DNA of 64,000 nt from Anaeramoeba ignava (GCA_028826165.1 JAPDFW010000136.1:566501-630500); one strand, 5' to 3'; numbered from the stretch's first letter, positions 1-11,760 are shown. Notes: a model not told the origin generated them from the letters alone. A program made the numbers and translations.

Positions 1-1026
1 TACTCTTTCAAACTCAGAAACGAAGAATATAATGTTGACGAAGCCTTTGCAAATGCTTATAAGGCATGGGCAGAATACTCAATTCCATCAGATACTCAAC
101 AAATTATTGACGATGAAAAATGCAACCAAATGAATGAAAAAACTACTCCGTTTTGGGTTTTGGCTCGTGCTGTTAGAGATTTCGTAAAGGAAGAAGGAAA
201 AGGATATCTTCCTCTTCTCGGAACAATCCCAGACATGACAGCTGATACAAACAGCTTTTTAGCTCTCCAGAAAGTGTATAATTTTAAAAAAAAATTTTGA
301 AATCACATGACATGAACAAATTAAATGAAACTGTTTTTTTTTCTTTTTGAAAAATTTGATTTAATTAGTTATAAAGATCAAGCAAATCGTGAGATCGATA
401 TTATTCAAAAGAAAGTCGTTGAACTTCTCGAGAAAATTGGAAAAAAACCAGAATCTATTGAACGGGAATATATTGAATTATTTTGCAAAAATGTTATGAA
501 TCTCCAAATGTTTAGATTCGGTTCATTAGCCGAAGAATTAGATCCAAAAAAATCCAAAATTTCTAGATATGGTAAAAATTTTATTGAATAATAATAATAA
601 AAAAAAGAAGAAGAAGGAGAATTTATAAATAATTTATAAATAAATATTTCAAAAGATTTCGAAATGGAAAGCGAAGGAAGTACAGCAACATTCTATCTCT
701 ATCTCCAATCATCAGAAATTTTCAACGAGAAGTATGGAAGATATCCAGGCGAAAATACAAAAGAATGGGAAAAAGATGTTCCACTTTTAAAAGAAATCAC
801 ACTCCAATATTCCAAAGAATTTGGTCTTCCAGAAACAGTTGTTAGAGACGCAGAATCTACTGAATTTTGCCGATATGGAAATTGTGAGCTTCATAATATT
901 GCAGCAATTATCGGAGGAATCACTGCTCAAGAATCAATCAAATTACTCACTTCTCAACTTCCTTCTTTGGATAACACTTTTATTTTCAATGGAACTCAAT
1001 GTTCTGGATTGAAACTTAAAATTTAA
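1..1026 (+). CDS. NAE1: NEDD8-activating enzyme E1 regulatory subunit, 3' part
   Basis: This is the C-terminal half of the APPBP1/NAE1/Ula1 subunit. In this family it pairs with UBA3 to adenylate NEDD8 for cullin neddylation. Three exons are visible: 1-275, 369-571 and 656-1026. Two small introns (276-368, starting GTATAA; 572-655, starting GTAAAA) keep phase: GT+T gives Val in 'LQKVYKDQA' and G+AT gives Asp in 'SRYDFE'. Landmarks matching the family are 'FWVLARAVRDFVKEEGKG', 'GTIPDM', 'SLAEE', 'GRYPG', 'EFCRYG' and 'IAAIIGGITAQESIKL'. The adenylation-domain start lies upstream of the window, so the gene is 5'-incomplete. The TAA stop at 1024-1026 is followed by T-rich sequence. The paralogous SUMO and ubiquitin E1 halves lack this C-terminal pattern. 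Confidence in the family is high. Confidence 0.93.
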
Positions 1027-1245
1027 ACAAAAAATCAAAAAAAATCAAATCAAAAAAAATCAAAAAACAAGACAACTTCTTCTTCTTCTTCTTTTTTTTT
1101 CCTTTCATTTTGATTTTTTTCTCTTCTTTTTTTTTTTGGTTAAACCAATCAAAACAATTTCATTTCTTTTCTTTCTTTTCAACTAAAAAAAATAATCAAG
1201 AAACAAAACTTTTTCTTTTCTTTTCATTTCATTTCATGTTTCTTT

Positions 1246-2331
1246 TCAAAAATCCTCATTAAAATAATCTTCTGTTTCATTCTTATCTAAAACAGCAGCC
1301 CAACCAACAGAAGATTTCAAAGCTAAAGTTTTCTCGTCTTGATCAACACCAACAAAACCAGCATAAAATCGCATATTCACAATATCACCATTATCATTCA
1401 GAATAAAAGGAGCAGAAGAAAGACCCAAAGGGAAATGGTTCAGATTAACTTTCTTGTTTTTGCCTCTCATTCCTGGATTTTGGACATAACTTTCATCTAT
1501 CCAAAGATACGGGAAAAATGAGGTAATCCAACCATTAAGATAACGTGGACCAGAACCATGACCAGTTTTTTTACAAATTTTTTTCCAAAATTTCGGTTTG
1601 ATTTTTTCACCTTTTGCAGCTGAGACAAATTGGTCAAGAACGGGAAGCAAATGCTTAAGCCACCAGCTCATACCGAACTCAGAAAATTTCTCAGCTTTTG
1701 TTCTGATCGATATCCAGTCATCAACAGTCCCCAGCAGAGTAACCTCTGAAAGACCGCAAAGAAGATGGACGCTGTATTTAAAATATTTCTGCATAGCTTC
1801 CATCAAGATGATTTGCGAGGCGACTTTCTCGTTTTGTGTTGTTGTTGAGAAATTGGCCTCGATCAAGTCTTTTGTGTCTGATTTCAGGTTTTGATCGATA
1901 ATTTGAGTAAATTCGTTGATAACTCCCTGCCAATTATTATTTTCTTGATTCCTTTTGATTCCGTATTTGATTCCATCGATTTGGATCTCCTTTTTTCCAT
2001 CATGAGCAACGAATTGATCTCGAAATTTTTCAGCATTCAAATTGATATGAGTTGAAAATCCTTGAGCCAAAAGTATCCAAATATCATCCGGACTAAAAAC
2101 AATTGGATAATGCAGTGAATATGCTGCAAAAGCTGCTTGAACAAATCCGTTGCCGATCATCGAATTCGTTACATTTACTAAATTTTTTGCTTCACTTGTT
2201 GTTTCCACTTTTTTGTTGATTTGATCAGATAATTTTTTTTTTATCTCCATTTTCGCAAATTTTATATCAGCTAATTGGATTTTTTCTACTTGGAATTGTC
2301 TTAAAATTTGTTTTCCAAAAATTTCTTTCAT
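1246..2331 (-). CDS. DUF4419-domain protein
   Basis: This is a single-exon, 361-residue protein. Residues from about 75 onward carry the DUF4419 signature: 'HYPIVFSPDDIWILLAQGFS' followed by 'HINLNAEKFRDQFVAHDGKK', then a central helical part ('ILMEAMQKYFKYSVHLLCG') and the C-terminal 'GWITSFFPYLW'. DUF4419 proteins are widespread in protists, fungi and plants and have no firm biochemical role. No signal peptide or membrane segment is visible, so it is probably cytosolic. The start at 2331 is the first Met, and AT-rich non-coding sequence lies upstream. It converges on the NEDD8-E1 subunit gene, with about 220 bp between the stops. The family call is from remembered motifs, not a profile search. 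Confidence 0.85.
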   Translation of the reverse strand: MKEIFGKQILRQFQVEKIQLADIKFAKMEIKKKLSDQINKKVETTSEAKNLVNVTNSMIGNGFVQAAFAAYSLHYPIVFSPDDIWILLAQGFSTHINLNAEKFRDQFVAHDGKKEIQIDGIKYGIKRNQENNNWQGVINEFTQIIDQNLKSDTKDLIEANFSTTTQNEKVASQIILMEAMQKYFKYSVHLLCGLSEVTLLGTVDDWISIRTKAEKFSEFGMSWWLKHLLPVLDQFVSAAKGEKIKPKFWKKICKKTGHGSGPRYLNGWITSFFPYLWIDESYVQNPGMRGKNKKVNLNHFPLGLSSAPFILNDNGDIVNMRFYAGFVGVDQDEKTLALKSSVGWAAVLDKNETEDYFNEDF

Positions 2332-2919
2332 TGGAATTTTATTCTAAGTTAATTTTATATTTGATTTAATTTGAATTGAAAAAAAAAAAGCAAAAAAAAA
2401 TAAAAAAATTAAAATTTTTTTAATAAATTAATTTTTAAATTTTTTTCTAAAGCTTTTTTAAATAAATAAGTTATAATTTTATTTTCAAAAATTGATCGTA
2501 ATTGAATTAAATTAAAAATTATTATACCTTTAATATTATTTTCTGTTTAAAATTTGATCTTTTTTTATTCACTTTACAAAAAAAAAAAAATTTTTTTTAA
2601 TTAAAAAAACAAATTAATTTAAATAATAATTTTTAATAATAATTATTCATTACTCAAAATTTTTTTTTTCTTTTGAATTAATTAAAATTAAGAAAATTTA
2701 ATAAATTTGGATTTAATTAACTTTTTAAACATTAATTCTCCACTTTTTAAATATTTTGATTTTAAAAAAATTTTTTTTTTTTTTTATAAATTAAATTAAA
2801 TTAAATTAAATTAAGAAACAATTAAAAATTTTTGTTTTTTTTTTTTTTTCATTTTTGAATTGATCTTTTGTTTTTGTTTGTTATTTTTTAATTTTATTTT
2901 TAAAACGATAATTTTTAAA
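2332..2919. other. AT-rich intergenic spacer
   Basis: This is the 5' flank shared by the divergent DUF4419 gene and the Asn/His-rich gene. It consists of A and T runs and short AATTAAAT-type words. I see no coding region and no clear regulatory motif. Confidence 0.6.
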
Positions 2920-3693
2920 ATGGAAGAACCATTTAAAATCCCCAATATCCCAAATTCACTAGATTCAAAAGAATTATATGAATTTACAACAATGCCCAAT
3001 CATTCACTCTGGATGAATTCCACCAACATGAATCTACCGAGTCATTTACTAACTAACTTTCACCAAACACACCCCAGTTTTCATTCACACAACATGCACC
3101 ATTTCTTGAATAATAATCTGAACCATTATTATTTGAATCATCACTTATCCATTTCTAATTCAAATCCAAATGTTGATCAAAATTTGAAGAATTTCAATCC
3201 AACTTGTAATCCAAATTATAATCCAAATTATAATCCAAATATGCCCCATTCTCCATTGAATTCAACTAATAATCCAGCTTGTAATCCAATTTATAATCCG
3301 ATTTATAATCCGATGTTTAATCCGTTTATTAATTTTTATTTTGATGCTACTTATAATATCGATCAAAAAAGTAGTATTATAAACATAAGTGAGATTTCGA
3401 ATAAAAACAAAGATTTCAATAGTGAGATCGAAGATCAAAACGAAGGAGAGATAATTAATAAAGAATTAAATCCAAAAAAATTAAAAACAAATAAAAAAAA
3501 ATTAAAAGAAAATTTAAAAGAAAATAAAGAAAATTTAAAAGAAAATTTAAAAGGAAATTTAAAAGAAAATTTAAAACAAAATAAAAAAGAAAATAAAGAA
3601 CAAAATATAAAAGAAAATAAAAAAGAAAATAAAAAAGAAAATAAAAAGGAAATAAAAAAGATTCAACAACTCAAATCCTTCAAAATTTTTTAA
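2920..3693 (+). CDS. Asn/His-rich low-complexity protein, probably frame-broken at its 3' end
   Basis: I chose the ATG at 2920 ('MEEPFKIPNIPNSLDS') over the in-frame ATG at 2860, because the 20 residues between them are hydrophobic and arise from T-rich leader sequence. The protein (257 aa) has an Asn/His-rich first half with 'NPNYNPNYNPN' and 'NPIYNPIYNPM' tandem repeats, and a Lys/Asn/Glu-rich second half built on 'KENLKEN'-type units. No domain is recognised. The TAA stop overlaps the ATG of the next open frame (TAATG). A one-base insertion in the A6 run near 3655 or the T6 run at 3686-3691 would fuse the two frames, so the true C-terminus is probably the ORF that follows. Function is unknown. 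Confidence 0.55.
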   Translation: MEEPFKIPNIPNSLDSKELYEFTTMPNHSLWMNSTNMNLPSHLLTNFHQTHPSFHSHNMHHFLNNNLNHYYLNHHLSISNSNPNVDQNLKNFNPTCNPNYNPNYNPNMPHSPLNSTNNPACNPIYNPIYNPMFNPFINFYFDATYNIDQKSSIINISEISNKNKDFNSEIEDQNEGEIINKELNPKKLKTNKKKLKENLKENKENLKENLKGNLKENLKQNKKENKEQNIKENKKENKKENKKEIKKIQQLKSFKIF

Positions 3694-3929
3694 TGAGACC
3701 CCTTTCTTCAAATGAAAAACCTAATCGAAAAAACCCTTCTTTTGGTGTTATTATTGATTTATATCTTAAATCAAAAATTCGTAACAAAAAAAGTAAATCA
3801 AAACCAGCAAAATATCAAATTAATTTGAAAAAAAACGAAAAATTAATTTCTTCAGGTATTTGTTCTGAAGAATTGTGTGGTTTTATTTTGGACAGAAAGT
3901 ATCTAACTAAAAAGCCAACAAAAAATTGA
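3693..3929 (+). CDS. Unknown basic ORF, likely C-terminal continuation of the preceding gene
   Basis: This is a 78-residue open frame, 'MRPLSSNEKPNRKNPSFGVI...' to '...CGFILDRKYLTKKPTKN', with a normal, non-repetitive amino-acid mix. Its first ATG shares one base with the stop of the upstream ORF. Such overlaps are unusual for a eukaryotic gene pair. The simplest reading is one gene broken by a one-base homopolymer indel; termination-reinitiation is the alternative. The Cys pair ('SGICSEELCG') is not a recognisable zinc site. No family is identified. Confidence 0.45.
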   Translation: MRPLSSNEKPNRKNPSFGVIIDLYLKSKIRNKKSKSKPAKYQINLKKNEKLISSGICSEELCGFILDRKYLTKKPTKN

Positions 3930-4073
3930 TTGATTTTTTTCTTTTTTTTCTTTTTTTTGCTTTTTCCTTTTTTTTTTAGATCATTGTTGAACATTTTCTT
4001 TAAAATAAACAGAAAACAACTTTCATTTTTTTTCATTTTTCATTTTTCATTTTTCCATTTTTTCTTTTTTAAA

Positions 4074-7000
4074 ATGAATTTAAAAAAATCAATAATTTCA
4101 ATTCCTTGGACAGAAAAATAGTAAAACCAAATAATAATTTCTTATCCATTAAATACAATTATAATAATAAATAATAAATAAATCATCATCAAAATCTTTG
4201 GTAAAACAGTAGACCAAAGACCATTGACGAAGTAGCTCATCAATCAGAAGTTGTTGATGCGTTAAAAAATTCATTGAAAACAGAAAATGTATTTTCAATT
4301 AAAATTAATTGAATTCAATAAAAAATCCCAAATCTTAATAATATTTGATTTGATATTTCAATACAACATTTTGAGAACAGATTCCACACATTCTTTTTTA
4401 TGGGCCTCCAGGGACAGGAAAAACCTCAACTATTCTTGCAATTGCAACCCAACTTTTTGGGTATTTTTTTTTTATGAAATTTTTATTGATTCAAACAATT
4501 TCTCATTTATAACTTTTCTTTATTCAAAGTCCCAAATTGTTTCGTTCGCGAGTTCTTGAACTTAATGCCTCTGATGAAAGAGGAATTCAAGTAATTAGAG
4601 ATAAAGTGAAAAAGTTTGCGCAATTATCAGCAATTCAAAAGGATGATAGATATCCGAGTCCTGCTTTTAAAATTATTATTCTTGATGAGTGTGATTCTAT
4701 GACTCAAGATGCACAAAATGCATTAAGAAGAATTATGGAGCAATATTCAAAAGAGACAAGATTTTGTATTATTTGCAATTATATATCGAAGTATTTTATT
4801 AATTTAATTCAAAAATATTTTATCAATTTAATTCAAAAATATTTTATTAATTTAATTCAAAAATATTTTATCAATTTAATTTAAAAATATTTTATTAATT
4901 TAATTCAAAATTCAATTCAATATTCAATTTAATATTAAATTCAATATTCAATTCAATTCAATTTAATTCAATTCAATATTCAATTTTCAATATTTAATTC
5001 AATTGAATTCAATTCAATATTTAATATTCAATTTAATTTAATATTCAATTCAATATTCAATATTCAATATTCAATATTCAATATTCAATTTAATTTAATA
5101 TTCAATTCAATATTCAATTTAATATTTAATTTAATTCAATATTCAATTCAATATTCAATATTCAATATTCAATATTCAATATTCAATATTCAATATTCAA
5201 TTTAATTCAATATTCAATATTCAATTTAATTCAATATTCAATTCAATATTCAATTTAATTCAATATTCAATTCAATATTCAATTTAATTTAATTCAATAT
5301 TTCAATTCAATTTAATATTCTATTTAATATTCAATTTAATATTCAATTTAATATTCAATTCAATATTCAATTCAATATTCAATTTAATATTCAATTTAAT
5401 ATTCAATTCAATTCAATATTCAATTCAATATTCAATATTTAATTCAATATTCAATTTAATTCAATATTCAATATTCAATATTCAATATTCAATTTAATAT
5501 TCAATATTCAATATTCAATTTAATATTCAATATTCAATATTCAATTTAATATTCAATATTCAATATTCAATTCAATATTCAATATTCAATTCAATATTCA
5601 ATATTCAATTCAATATTCAATTCAATATTTAATTTAATTCAATTCAATTCAATATTCAATTTAATATTTAATTCAATTCAATATTCAATATTCAATATTT
5701 AATATTCAATTTAATTCAAAAATATTTTATTCAATATTCAATTTAATTCAATATTCAATATTCAATTTATTTAAATATTCAATTTAATTCAATATTCAAT
5801 TTATTTAAATATTCAATTCAATATTCAATATTCAATTTATTTCAAAAATATTTTATCAATTTAATTCAATATTCAATATTTCAATTCAATTTAATATTCA
5901 ATTTAATTCAATATTCAATTTAATTCAATATTTCAATATTTAATATTCAATTTAATTTAATATTCAATTCAATATTCAATATTCAATATTTAATTCAATA
6001 TTCAATTTAATTCAATATTCAATTTAATTCAATATTCAATTTAATTCAATATTCAATTCAATATTCAATTTAATTCAATATTCAATTTAATTCAATATTC
6101 AATTTAATTCAATATTCAATTTAATTCAATATTCAATTTAATTTAATATCCAATTCAATTTAATATTCAATTTAATATTCAATTCAATATTCAATTTAAT
6201 ATTCAATTCAATTCAATTTAATTCAATTCAATATTCAATTTTCAATATTCAATTCAATTCAATTCAATATTCAATTTTCGATATTCAATTTAATTCAAAA
6301 ATATTATTTCAATTTAATTTAAAAGTATTTTATTAATTTAATTCAAAATATTTTATCAATTTAATTTAAAAATATTTTATTAATTTAATTCAAAAATATT
6401 ATTTCAATTTAATTTAATATTCAATTTAATTCAATATTCAATTTAATTTAATATTCAATATTCAATTTAATATTCAATTCAATATTCAATATTCAATTTA
6501 ATTCAATATTCAATTTAATATTCAATATTCAATTTAATTCAATATTCAATTCAATATTCAATATTCAATTTAATTTAATATTCAATTCAATATTCAATAT
6601 TCAATTTAATTTAATATTCAATTTAATTTAATATTCAATTCAATATTCAATATTCAATTTAATATTCAATTCAATATTCAATATTCAAATCAATTTAATA
6701 TTCAATTCAATATTCAATATTTAATATTCAATATTCAATTTAATTCAATATTCAATTTATTTCAAAAATATTTTATCAATTTAATATTCAATTTAATTCA
6801 ATATTCAATATTCAATATTCAATATTCAATTTAATATTCAATTTAATTCAATATTTAATATTCAATATTTAATATTTAATTCAATATTCAATATTCAATA
6901 TTTAATTCAATTTAATATTCAATATTCAATATTCAATTCAATATTCAATATTTAATTTAATATTCAATTTAATTAAATATTCAATTCAAAAAAGAATTAT

Positions 7001-7604
7001 AGACCCGTTGGCTTCACGTTGCGCAAAATTTAGATTTAAACCAATCCCAGAAAAAATAATGCAAGAAAGATTAAATTTTATTGCAAAAACAGAAGGAATA
7101 GAAATTGAAGAAAAAGCACTTGAAGCATTAATGGAATCATCACAAGGAGATCTAAGAAAAGCAATAACAATTCTTCAAAGCACAAGCAAAATGATTTCCA
7201 AAAAAACCACTCAATCAAAACCAGAAGAAAAGAAGATGGCGATAGAAGAAGAAGATACAAATATTGAAACTGAACCAAATGTGAAAATCACAGAAGAATT
7301 GATTTTTGATGTTTCTTGTTCAGTTCCTTTAAGTGTTGTCAAAGAATTTATCGAAAGTTGTAAAGCAAGCTCAATTAACGAACTTGTCACTACTTGCCAA
7401 AAACTTATTAACTCTGCTTTTTCAATTCCTCAAATTCTTTTGTTAAGTTTGAAAATGATTATTGAAGATAATTTTTTAAATAACTTGCAAAAAGCTGAAA
7501 TTTGTGAAAAAATTTCCGAAATTGAATCAAGATTAATTGATGGAGCTGATGAATTATTACAATTAATGGAACTTGGTGTTTGTATTTTGGAAAATTATCG
7601 ATAG
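4074..7604 (+). CDS. RFC4: Replication factor C small subunit (RFC4-type clamp loader)
   Basis: The five exons are 4074-4120, 4210-4288, 4381-4460, 4530-4790 and 6995-7604. They sum to 1077 nt, giving 358 residues, with every splice phase consistent. RFC subunits are AAA+ ATPases that load PCNA onto DNA. Visible in order are RFC box '[14 protein letters not shown]', Walker A '[10 protein letters not shown]', '[13 protein letters not shown]', Walker B '[11 protein letters not shown]', sensor 1 'RFCIICNY', and the 'SRC' motif with '[10 protein letters not shown]' downstream. The C-terminal collar ends '[11 protein letters not shown]'. The 'RCAKFRFKP' and '[14 protein letters not shown]' wording fits RFC4 (yeast Rfc2) better than RFC2 or RFC5. 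Introns 1-3 are 69-92 nt; intron 4 is 2204 nt and made of repeats. The stop is TAG at 7602. Confidence 0.93.
4791..6994 (+). repeat. Giant TTCAATA-type repeat intron of RFC4
   Basis: This is the fourth intron of the clamp-loader gene. It opens with GTATTTTATTAATTTAATTC. That same block, with ATATTTT in place of GTATTTT, recurs next to the donor and again around 6300-6400. The rest is an irregular mosaic of TTCAATA, TTCAATT and TTTAATA words. It ends TTCAAAAAAG at 6994. No exon, ORF or RNA gene is visible inside. Confidence 0.85.
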
Positions 7605-7700
7605 AAATTAAAAAATCCAAAAATTGAAAAATTGAAAGAAAGAAAATAAAGAAAAATTTTATTAAACAAAATATTTAATTTCTTTTTCTTTTTCTTTTTT

Positions 7701-9030
7701 TCAAATGATTGAAATGTTTTTTTGATCATTTCGCAATTCTTCTCGTGGTTTTTTTGTTGGAATTGCTCCTTCTTTTTCATAAATCATAAGTCGAGAAACT
7801 TTGTTTTCTAAAATTAAACCTTTAAGATAAATTGAAACTAAATTTTCTGTTGGATTTCTTGCTAATTTCCTTAATTCTTGTTTTGTAATTAGTTTTGACC
7901 AAGAACCGCCTTGATTTTTTGAATAGAAACTATCTCCATATGATTCTGTTGAATCACCTCCATTTCCTTGATTTGAAATGCAATTTTTTTGGATTGTTTT
8001 TTGATTGTCTTTTTCATTCGAAGTATTTTTGCGTAAATCGACTAGATTCTGAACAAAATTATCAATGATTTTTTGTTGGTTTTCAACATTTTGCATTGTT
8101 TCCATTTCAACCGAAATTGTTTCTTTTTTTTCTTCTGGATAATCTTTCGTTAACTGGATATTTTTTTTCTATTGCTTCAAATAAAGCTTTTATCCCAGTT
8201 GGGAAATCTGGTTTTTCTTGTGATTCCTGAAGAGCAAAGAAAGGTTGTGAATCATCTTGATTTTGTGAATTTGTTGAATCTGTGAGATTTGAATCCTCTT
8301 CAATCAAATTTTTTTCATTATTTTTTTCATTGTTTTTGTTTTTATTGTTTTTTTTGTTTTTGTTTTTATTTTTATTTTTATTTTTATTGCTTTTTTGCGA
8401 ATCTTCGAAATTTAGTTTGCGATTAGAAACGGTTGTTTTTGTTCCGATTGTCTGAGTTGTTAATGGTTGAAAGACTGGTGGTTTTTTATAAGCGGTTTGC
8501 ATTTTCCGAAGATCATAATTTGTTGTTTTATGCTTTTTAGAATTTGAATAACTTTTTTGATTTGGAATTGGATTTGGATTTGGATTTGGATTTGGATTTA
8601 AATCTTTGCGTTTGGAACGATGATATTTTTTTTGGGTTGGTGTTGTTTTGGATGGGCTTATCGAAAATAAACCACTTTTTGTTTTTTGGATTTTTGAATT
8701 GGATTTTTCAAATTTTGATGCGAGAGTTGTTGAAAGAGATTGTGATTTAGATGAAATGGGAAGTTGTGGATAAGGAGATCTGGGAGTTGTGTTGAATGGA
8801 TGTGTGTTATTGCTTATTTTGTGAATTGAAAGTGGTTTTGGAATTGAAAGAGGGTTAAAAGAGTTTGGTGTATTTTGTTTTTTTCTAACAACAATAACTT
8901 TTTTATTTTCAAGTTTGTTATTAGAAGATGTTGATAACGAAGAATTTTTTTGAGAAGAATTTTTTAAATCAGGAGATAATTGAAAAGAAAGAATAGATTG
9001 TTGAGCAATTTTAGGTGAAAAAGTTTGCAT
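7701..9030 (-). CDS. Unknown Ser/Asn-rich protein, one frame break
   Basis: Two abutting open frames appear to be one gene. The first (9030 to 8107, 307 aa) begins 'MQTFSPKIAQQSILSFQLSP'. It has a Ser/Pro/Lys-rich disordered middle, an NPNPNPNP tract and an NKNKNK tract, and then a conserved-looking stretch 'FPTGIKALFEAIEKKYPV'. The second (8105 to 7701) holds an ordered C-terminus, 'ITKQELRKLARNPTENLV' and 'LKGLILENKVSRLMIYEKEG'. Removing one base from the A8 run (plus-strand T8 at 8124-8131) joins them with no stop. The protein would then be about 440 residues, basic and mostly disordered, which suggests a nuclear or cytoskeletal scaffold, but no family is recognised. The gene is tail-to-tail with RFC4. 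Confidence 0.6.
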
Positions 9031-9446
9031 TTTAAAAAATAAAAATAAAAATAAAAATAAAAAAAAAATAAAAATAAAATAAAAGAGAAAAATGAAAAAA
9101 TTTAAAAAATGAAAAATTTTTTTTTCTAAAATAGTTTTTGGTCTTTTTGTTCAATTTTTATTGGACACAAATGAGAAAAAGAAAAGAAAAAGAAAAAGAA
9201 AAAAAAGAAAAACAAATTTAGAAAGTTAGAGGAAAGGAAATTTGTTTTTACTGTTCTCATTTAAATTTTTGAGCACACAATTGAAACAAAAAGAAGACTT
9301 TGAATTTGAAGTTTTTAAATTGAATTTTGAATTTGAATTTTGAATTTGAAATTGAATTTTGAATTTGAAATTGAATTTTAATTGAATTTTAATTTTAATT
9401 TTGTTTGAATTTTGAATTTGAATTTGAATTTTAATTTGAATTTTGT
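9031..9446. other. Intergenic spacer with TTGAATTT repeat
   Basis: This lies between the unknown disordered-protein gene and HSP70, which are on the same strand. From about 9300 to 9440 it is a run of TTGAATTTTGAATTTGAA words close to the HSP70 3' end. The rest is A/T-rich with no coding region seen. Confidence 0.6.
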
Positions 9447-11474
9447 TTAATCAACTTCTTCAATTTTAACATCTCCTCCTTGTTTTGGTGGTGGTTGTTG
9501 AGTGTTTGGTCCTTGGAAATTTTGTCCAAATTGGCTCATATCAGGCATTCCTTGTCCTTGGAAATTTTGTCCAAATTGACTCATATCAGGCATTCCTTGT
9601 CCTTGACCTTGACCTTGACCTTGTCCTGTTTGTTGATAAAGTTTTGTGATAATTGGAGAGCATTTTCCTTCGAGTTCTTTGAGTTTTTCATCATATTCCT
9701 CTTTGGTAGCACTCATGTTGGCATCGAGCCATTTAATTGCTGCTTCAACTTCAGTTTCAATTGTCTTCTTGTCTTCTTCTGAAATAACAGCTTTGAATTT
9801 TTCATCTCTGACAGTGTTTCTCATATTGTAAGCATAAGATTCAAGTTGATTTCTTGCTTCAATCTTCTCTTTTTGCTTTTCATCTTCTTCACGGAATTTT
9901 TCTGCATCGCGAACCATCTGTTCAATTTGCTCTTTGGAAAGTCTTCCTTTTTCGTTTTTGATTGTGATTTGGTTCTTGATTCCTGTTGTTGTATCCTCAG
10001 CAGTAACATTCAAGATTCCGTTGGCATCAATATCGAAACTAACCTTGATTTTGGGAACACCTCTTGGAGCTGGCGGGATTCCTCTCAATTCAAATTTACC
10101 CAATATATTGTTGTCTTTTGTCATTTTTCGTTCTCCTTCGTAGACTTGAATCAAAACACCTGGTTGGTTGTCTGCATAAGTGGAGAAGATCTCGTCTTTC
10201 TTGGTTGGGATTGTTGTGTTTCTTGGAATCAAAACAGTCATAACTTCACCGACAGTCTCAATACCCAAACTCAAGGGAGTAACATCCAAAAGAAGAATTT
10301 CTCCAACATCTTCCTTTTTGTTTTCAGATAGCACAGCAGCCTGGATGGCAGCACCATAGGCAACAGCCTCATCAGGATTGATGCTCTTGTTAAGTTCCTT
10401 TCCGTTGAAGAAGGATTGGAGTAACTCTTGGACTTTTGGAATTCTTGTTGATCCTCCAACAAGAACAATCTCGTCGATTTGTGATTTGGAAAGTTTGGCG
10501 TCTCTCAAGCATTGGTCAACAGGATCCAAGCATTTTCTGAACAAACTTCCGCAAAGCTCTTCAAACTTGGCACGAGTGATTGGCAAGAAGAAGTCGTTAC
10601 CCTCGAACAAAGAGTCGACTTCAATGGTTGTTTGTGTTGCGCTTGAAAGGGTTCTCTTTGCACGCTCGCAAGATGTTCTGAGTCTTCGCATTGCCTTTGG
10701 ATTTCTTGTGGGATCGGATGTGAGGTTTCTGTATTTCTTCTTGAATTCATTCATACAATATTCGACCATTCTGTTGTCGAAATCTTCACCACCTAAATGA
10801 GTGTCTCCAGCAGTTGATTTGACTTCAAAAATACCGCCCTCAATAGCAAGAACAGAGACATCAAAAGTTCCACCGCCAAGATCGAAAATGAGGATTTTTT
10901 TCTCGCCCTTTTCCTCACGCTTATCGAGTCCATAAGCAATAGCTGCGGCTGTGGGTTCGTTGATGATTCTTTTGACGGTTAAACCGGAAATGATTCCTGC
11001 ATCTTTTGTTGCTTGTCTTTGGGAATCATTGAAATAAGCTGGGACTGTGATAACAGCTTCTTGCACAGTCTCTCCAAGAAAAGCTTCTGCGGTTTCTTTC
11101 ATTTTTCCAAGAACCATTGCGCTAATTTCTTCAGGTGCAAAATCAACTTGTTTTTCCTTGAACATGACACGAACATAAGGTTTGTCGCCTTCTTTTCTAA
11201 TGATTGAGAAAGGCCAAAGCTTCATGTCTCCTTGCACGGTTTGATCGCTGTATTTTCTTCCAATTAATCGTTTGGCGTCAAAAACTGTGTTTGATGGATT
11301 CATTGCAACTTGGCTTTTTGCTGCATCTCCAACTAATCTTTCTTGATCTGTGAATGCTACATAAGATGGTGTTGTTCGGTTTCCTTGATCATTGGGAATA
11401 ATTTCTACTCTTCCGTTTTTGAAAACTCCAACGCAAGAATAAGTTGTTCCTAAATCAATTCCAATTGCTGACAT
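9447..11474 (-). CDS. HSP70: Cytosolic heat shock protein 70
   Basis: This is an intronless, intact 675-residue Hsp70. The nucleotide-binding domain shows '[14 protein letters not shown]', '[14 protein letters not shown]', '[14 protein letters not shown]' and '[16 protein letters not shown]'. The substrate-binding domain follows ('[16 protein letters not shown]'), then a helical lid. The C-terminus is Gly/Gln-rich with two copies of '[14 protein letters not shown]' and ends in EEVD. That ending marks the cytosolic and nuclear form that binds TPR co-chaperones, rather than the ER (KDEL-type) or mitochondrial form. The reading frame has clearly higher GC than its flanks and no break over 2 kb. 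No typical heat-shock element was found upstream, although duplicated words are present there. Confidence 0.97.
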   Translation of the reverse strand: MSAIGIDLGTTYSCVGVFKNGRVEIIPNDQGNRTTPSYVAFTDQERLVGDAAKSQVAMNPSNTVFDAKRLIGRKYSDQTVQGDMKLWPFSIIRKEGDKPYVRVMFKEKQVDFAPEEISAMVLGKMKETAEAFLGETVQEAVITVPAYFNDSQRQATKDAGIISGLTVKRIINEPTAAAIAYGLDKREEKGEKKILIFDLGGGTFDVSVLAIEGGIFEVKSTAGDTHLGGEDFDNRMVEYCMNEFKKKYRNLTSDPTRNPKAMRRLRTSCERAKRTLSSATQTTIEVDSLFEGNDFFLPITRAKFEELCGSLFRKCLDPVDQCLRDAKLSKSQIDEIVLVGGSTRIPKVQELLQSFFNGKELNKSINPDEAVAYGAAIQAAVLSENKKEDVGEILLLDVTPLSLGIETVGEVMTVLIPRNTTIPTKKDEIFSTYADNQPGVLIQVYEGERKMTKDNNILGKFELRGIPPAPRGVPKIKVSFDIDANGILNVTAEDTTTGIKNQITIKNEKGRLSKEQIEQMVRDAEKFREEDEKQKEKIEARNQLESYAYNMRNTVRDEKFKAVISEEDKKTIETEVEAAIKWLDANMSATKEEYDEKLKELEGKCSPIITKLYQQTGQGQGQGQGQGMPDMSQFGQNFQGQGMPDMSQFGQNFQGPNTQQPPPKQGGDVKIEEVD

Positions 11475-11760
11475 TTTTATTTGTTTATTTTTAAAAAAAG
11501 TTTATTTAAAAATATAAAAAATAAAGGTAAAAATATTTTTGATCTTTTCTTATAAATTATTTTTAAGTAAGAACCATTTTTAAAAATTTTTAATTAAAAA
11601 TAAATAAAAATAAAAATAATTTTTAATAAAAAATATTTTTATTTTTTCATTTATAATTTATTTTTATTAAATTAAGAACCATGTTTTTTTTTTAATTTGT
11701 TTTATTTTTTTTTTTTAAAAATTTTTGATCTTTTTAAAAATTTTTAACATCTTTTTCTAA
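11475..11760 (-). promoter_or_regulatory. HSP70 upstream region with duplicated words
   Basis: Two words each occur twice in the non-coding DNA just upstream of HSP70. TTTTTGATCTTTT is at 11536-11548 and 11722-11734; AAGAACCAT is at about 11569-11577 and 11674-11682. Their order is reversed in the two places. Neither is a good nGAAnnTTCn heat-shock element. Duplicated non-repeat words in otherwise T-rich sequence could be factor sites; the assignment is speculative. Confidence 0.25.

Noticed and set aside
2860-2919. Signal peptide 'MIFCFCLLFFNFIFKTIIF' for the Asn/His-rich protein
   Set aside because: The hydrophobicity comes from T-rich leader DNA; the next ATG begins normal coding sequence and the protein otherwise looks nuclear or cytosolic.
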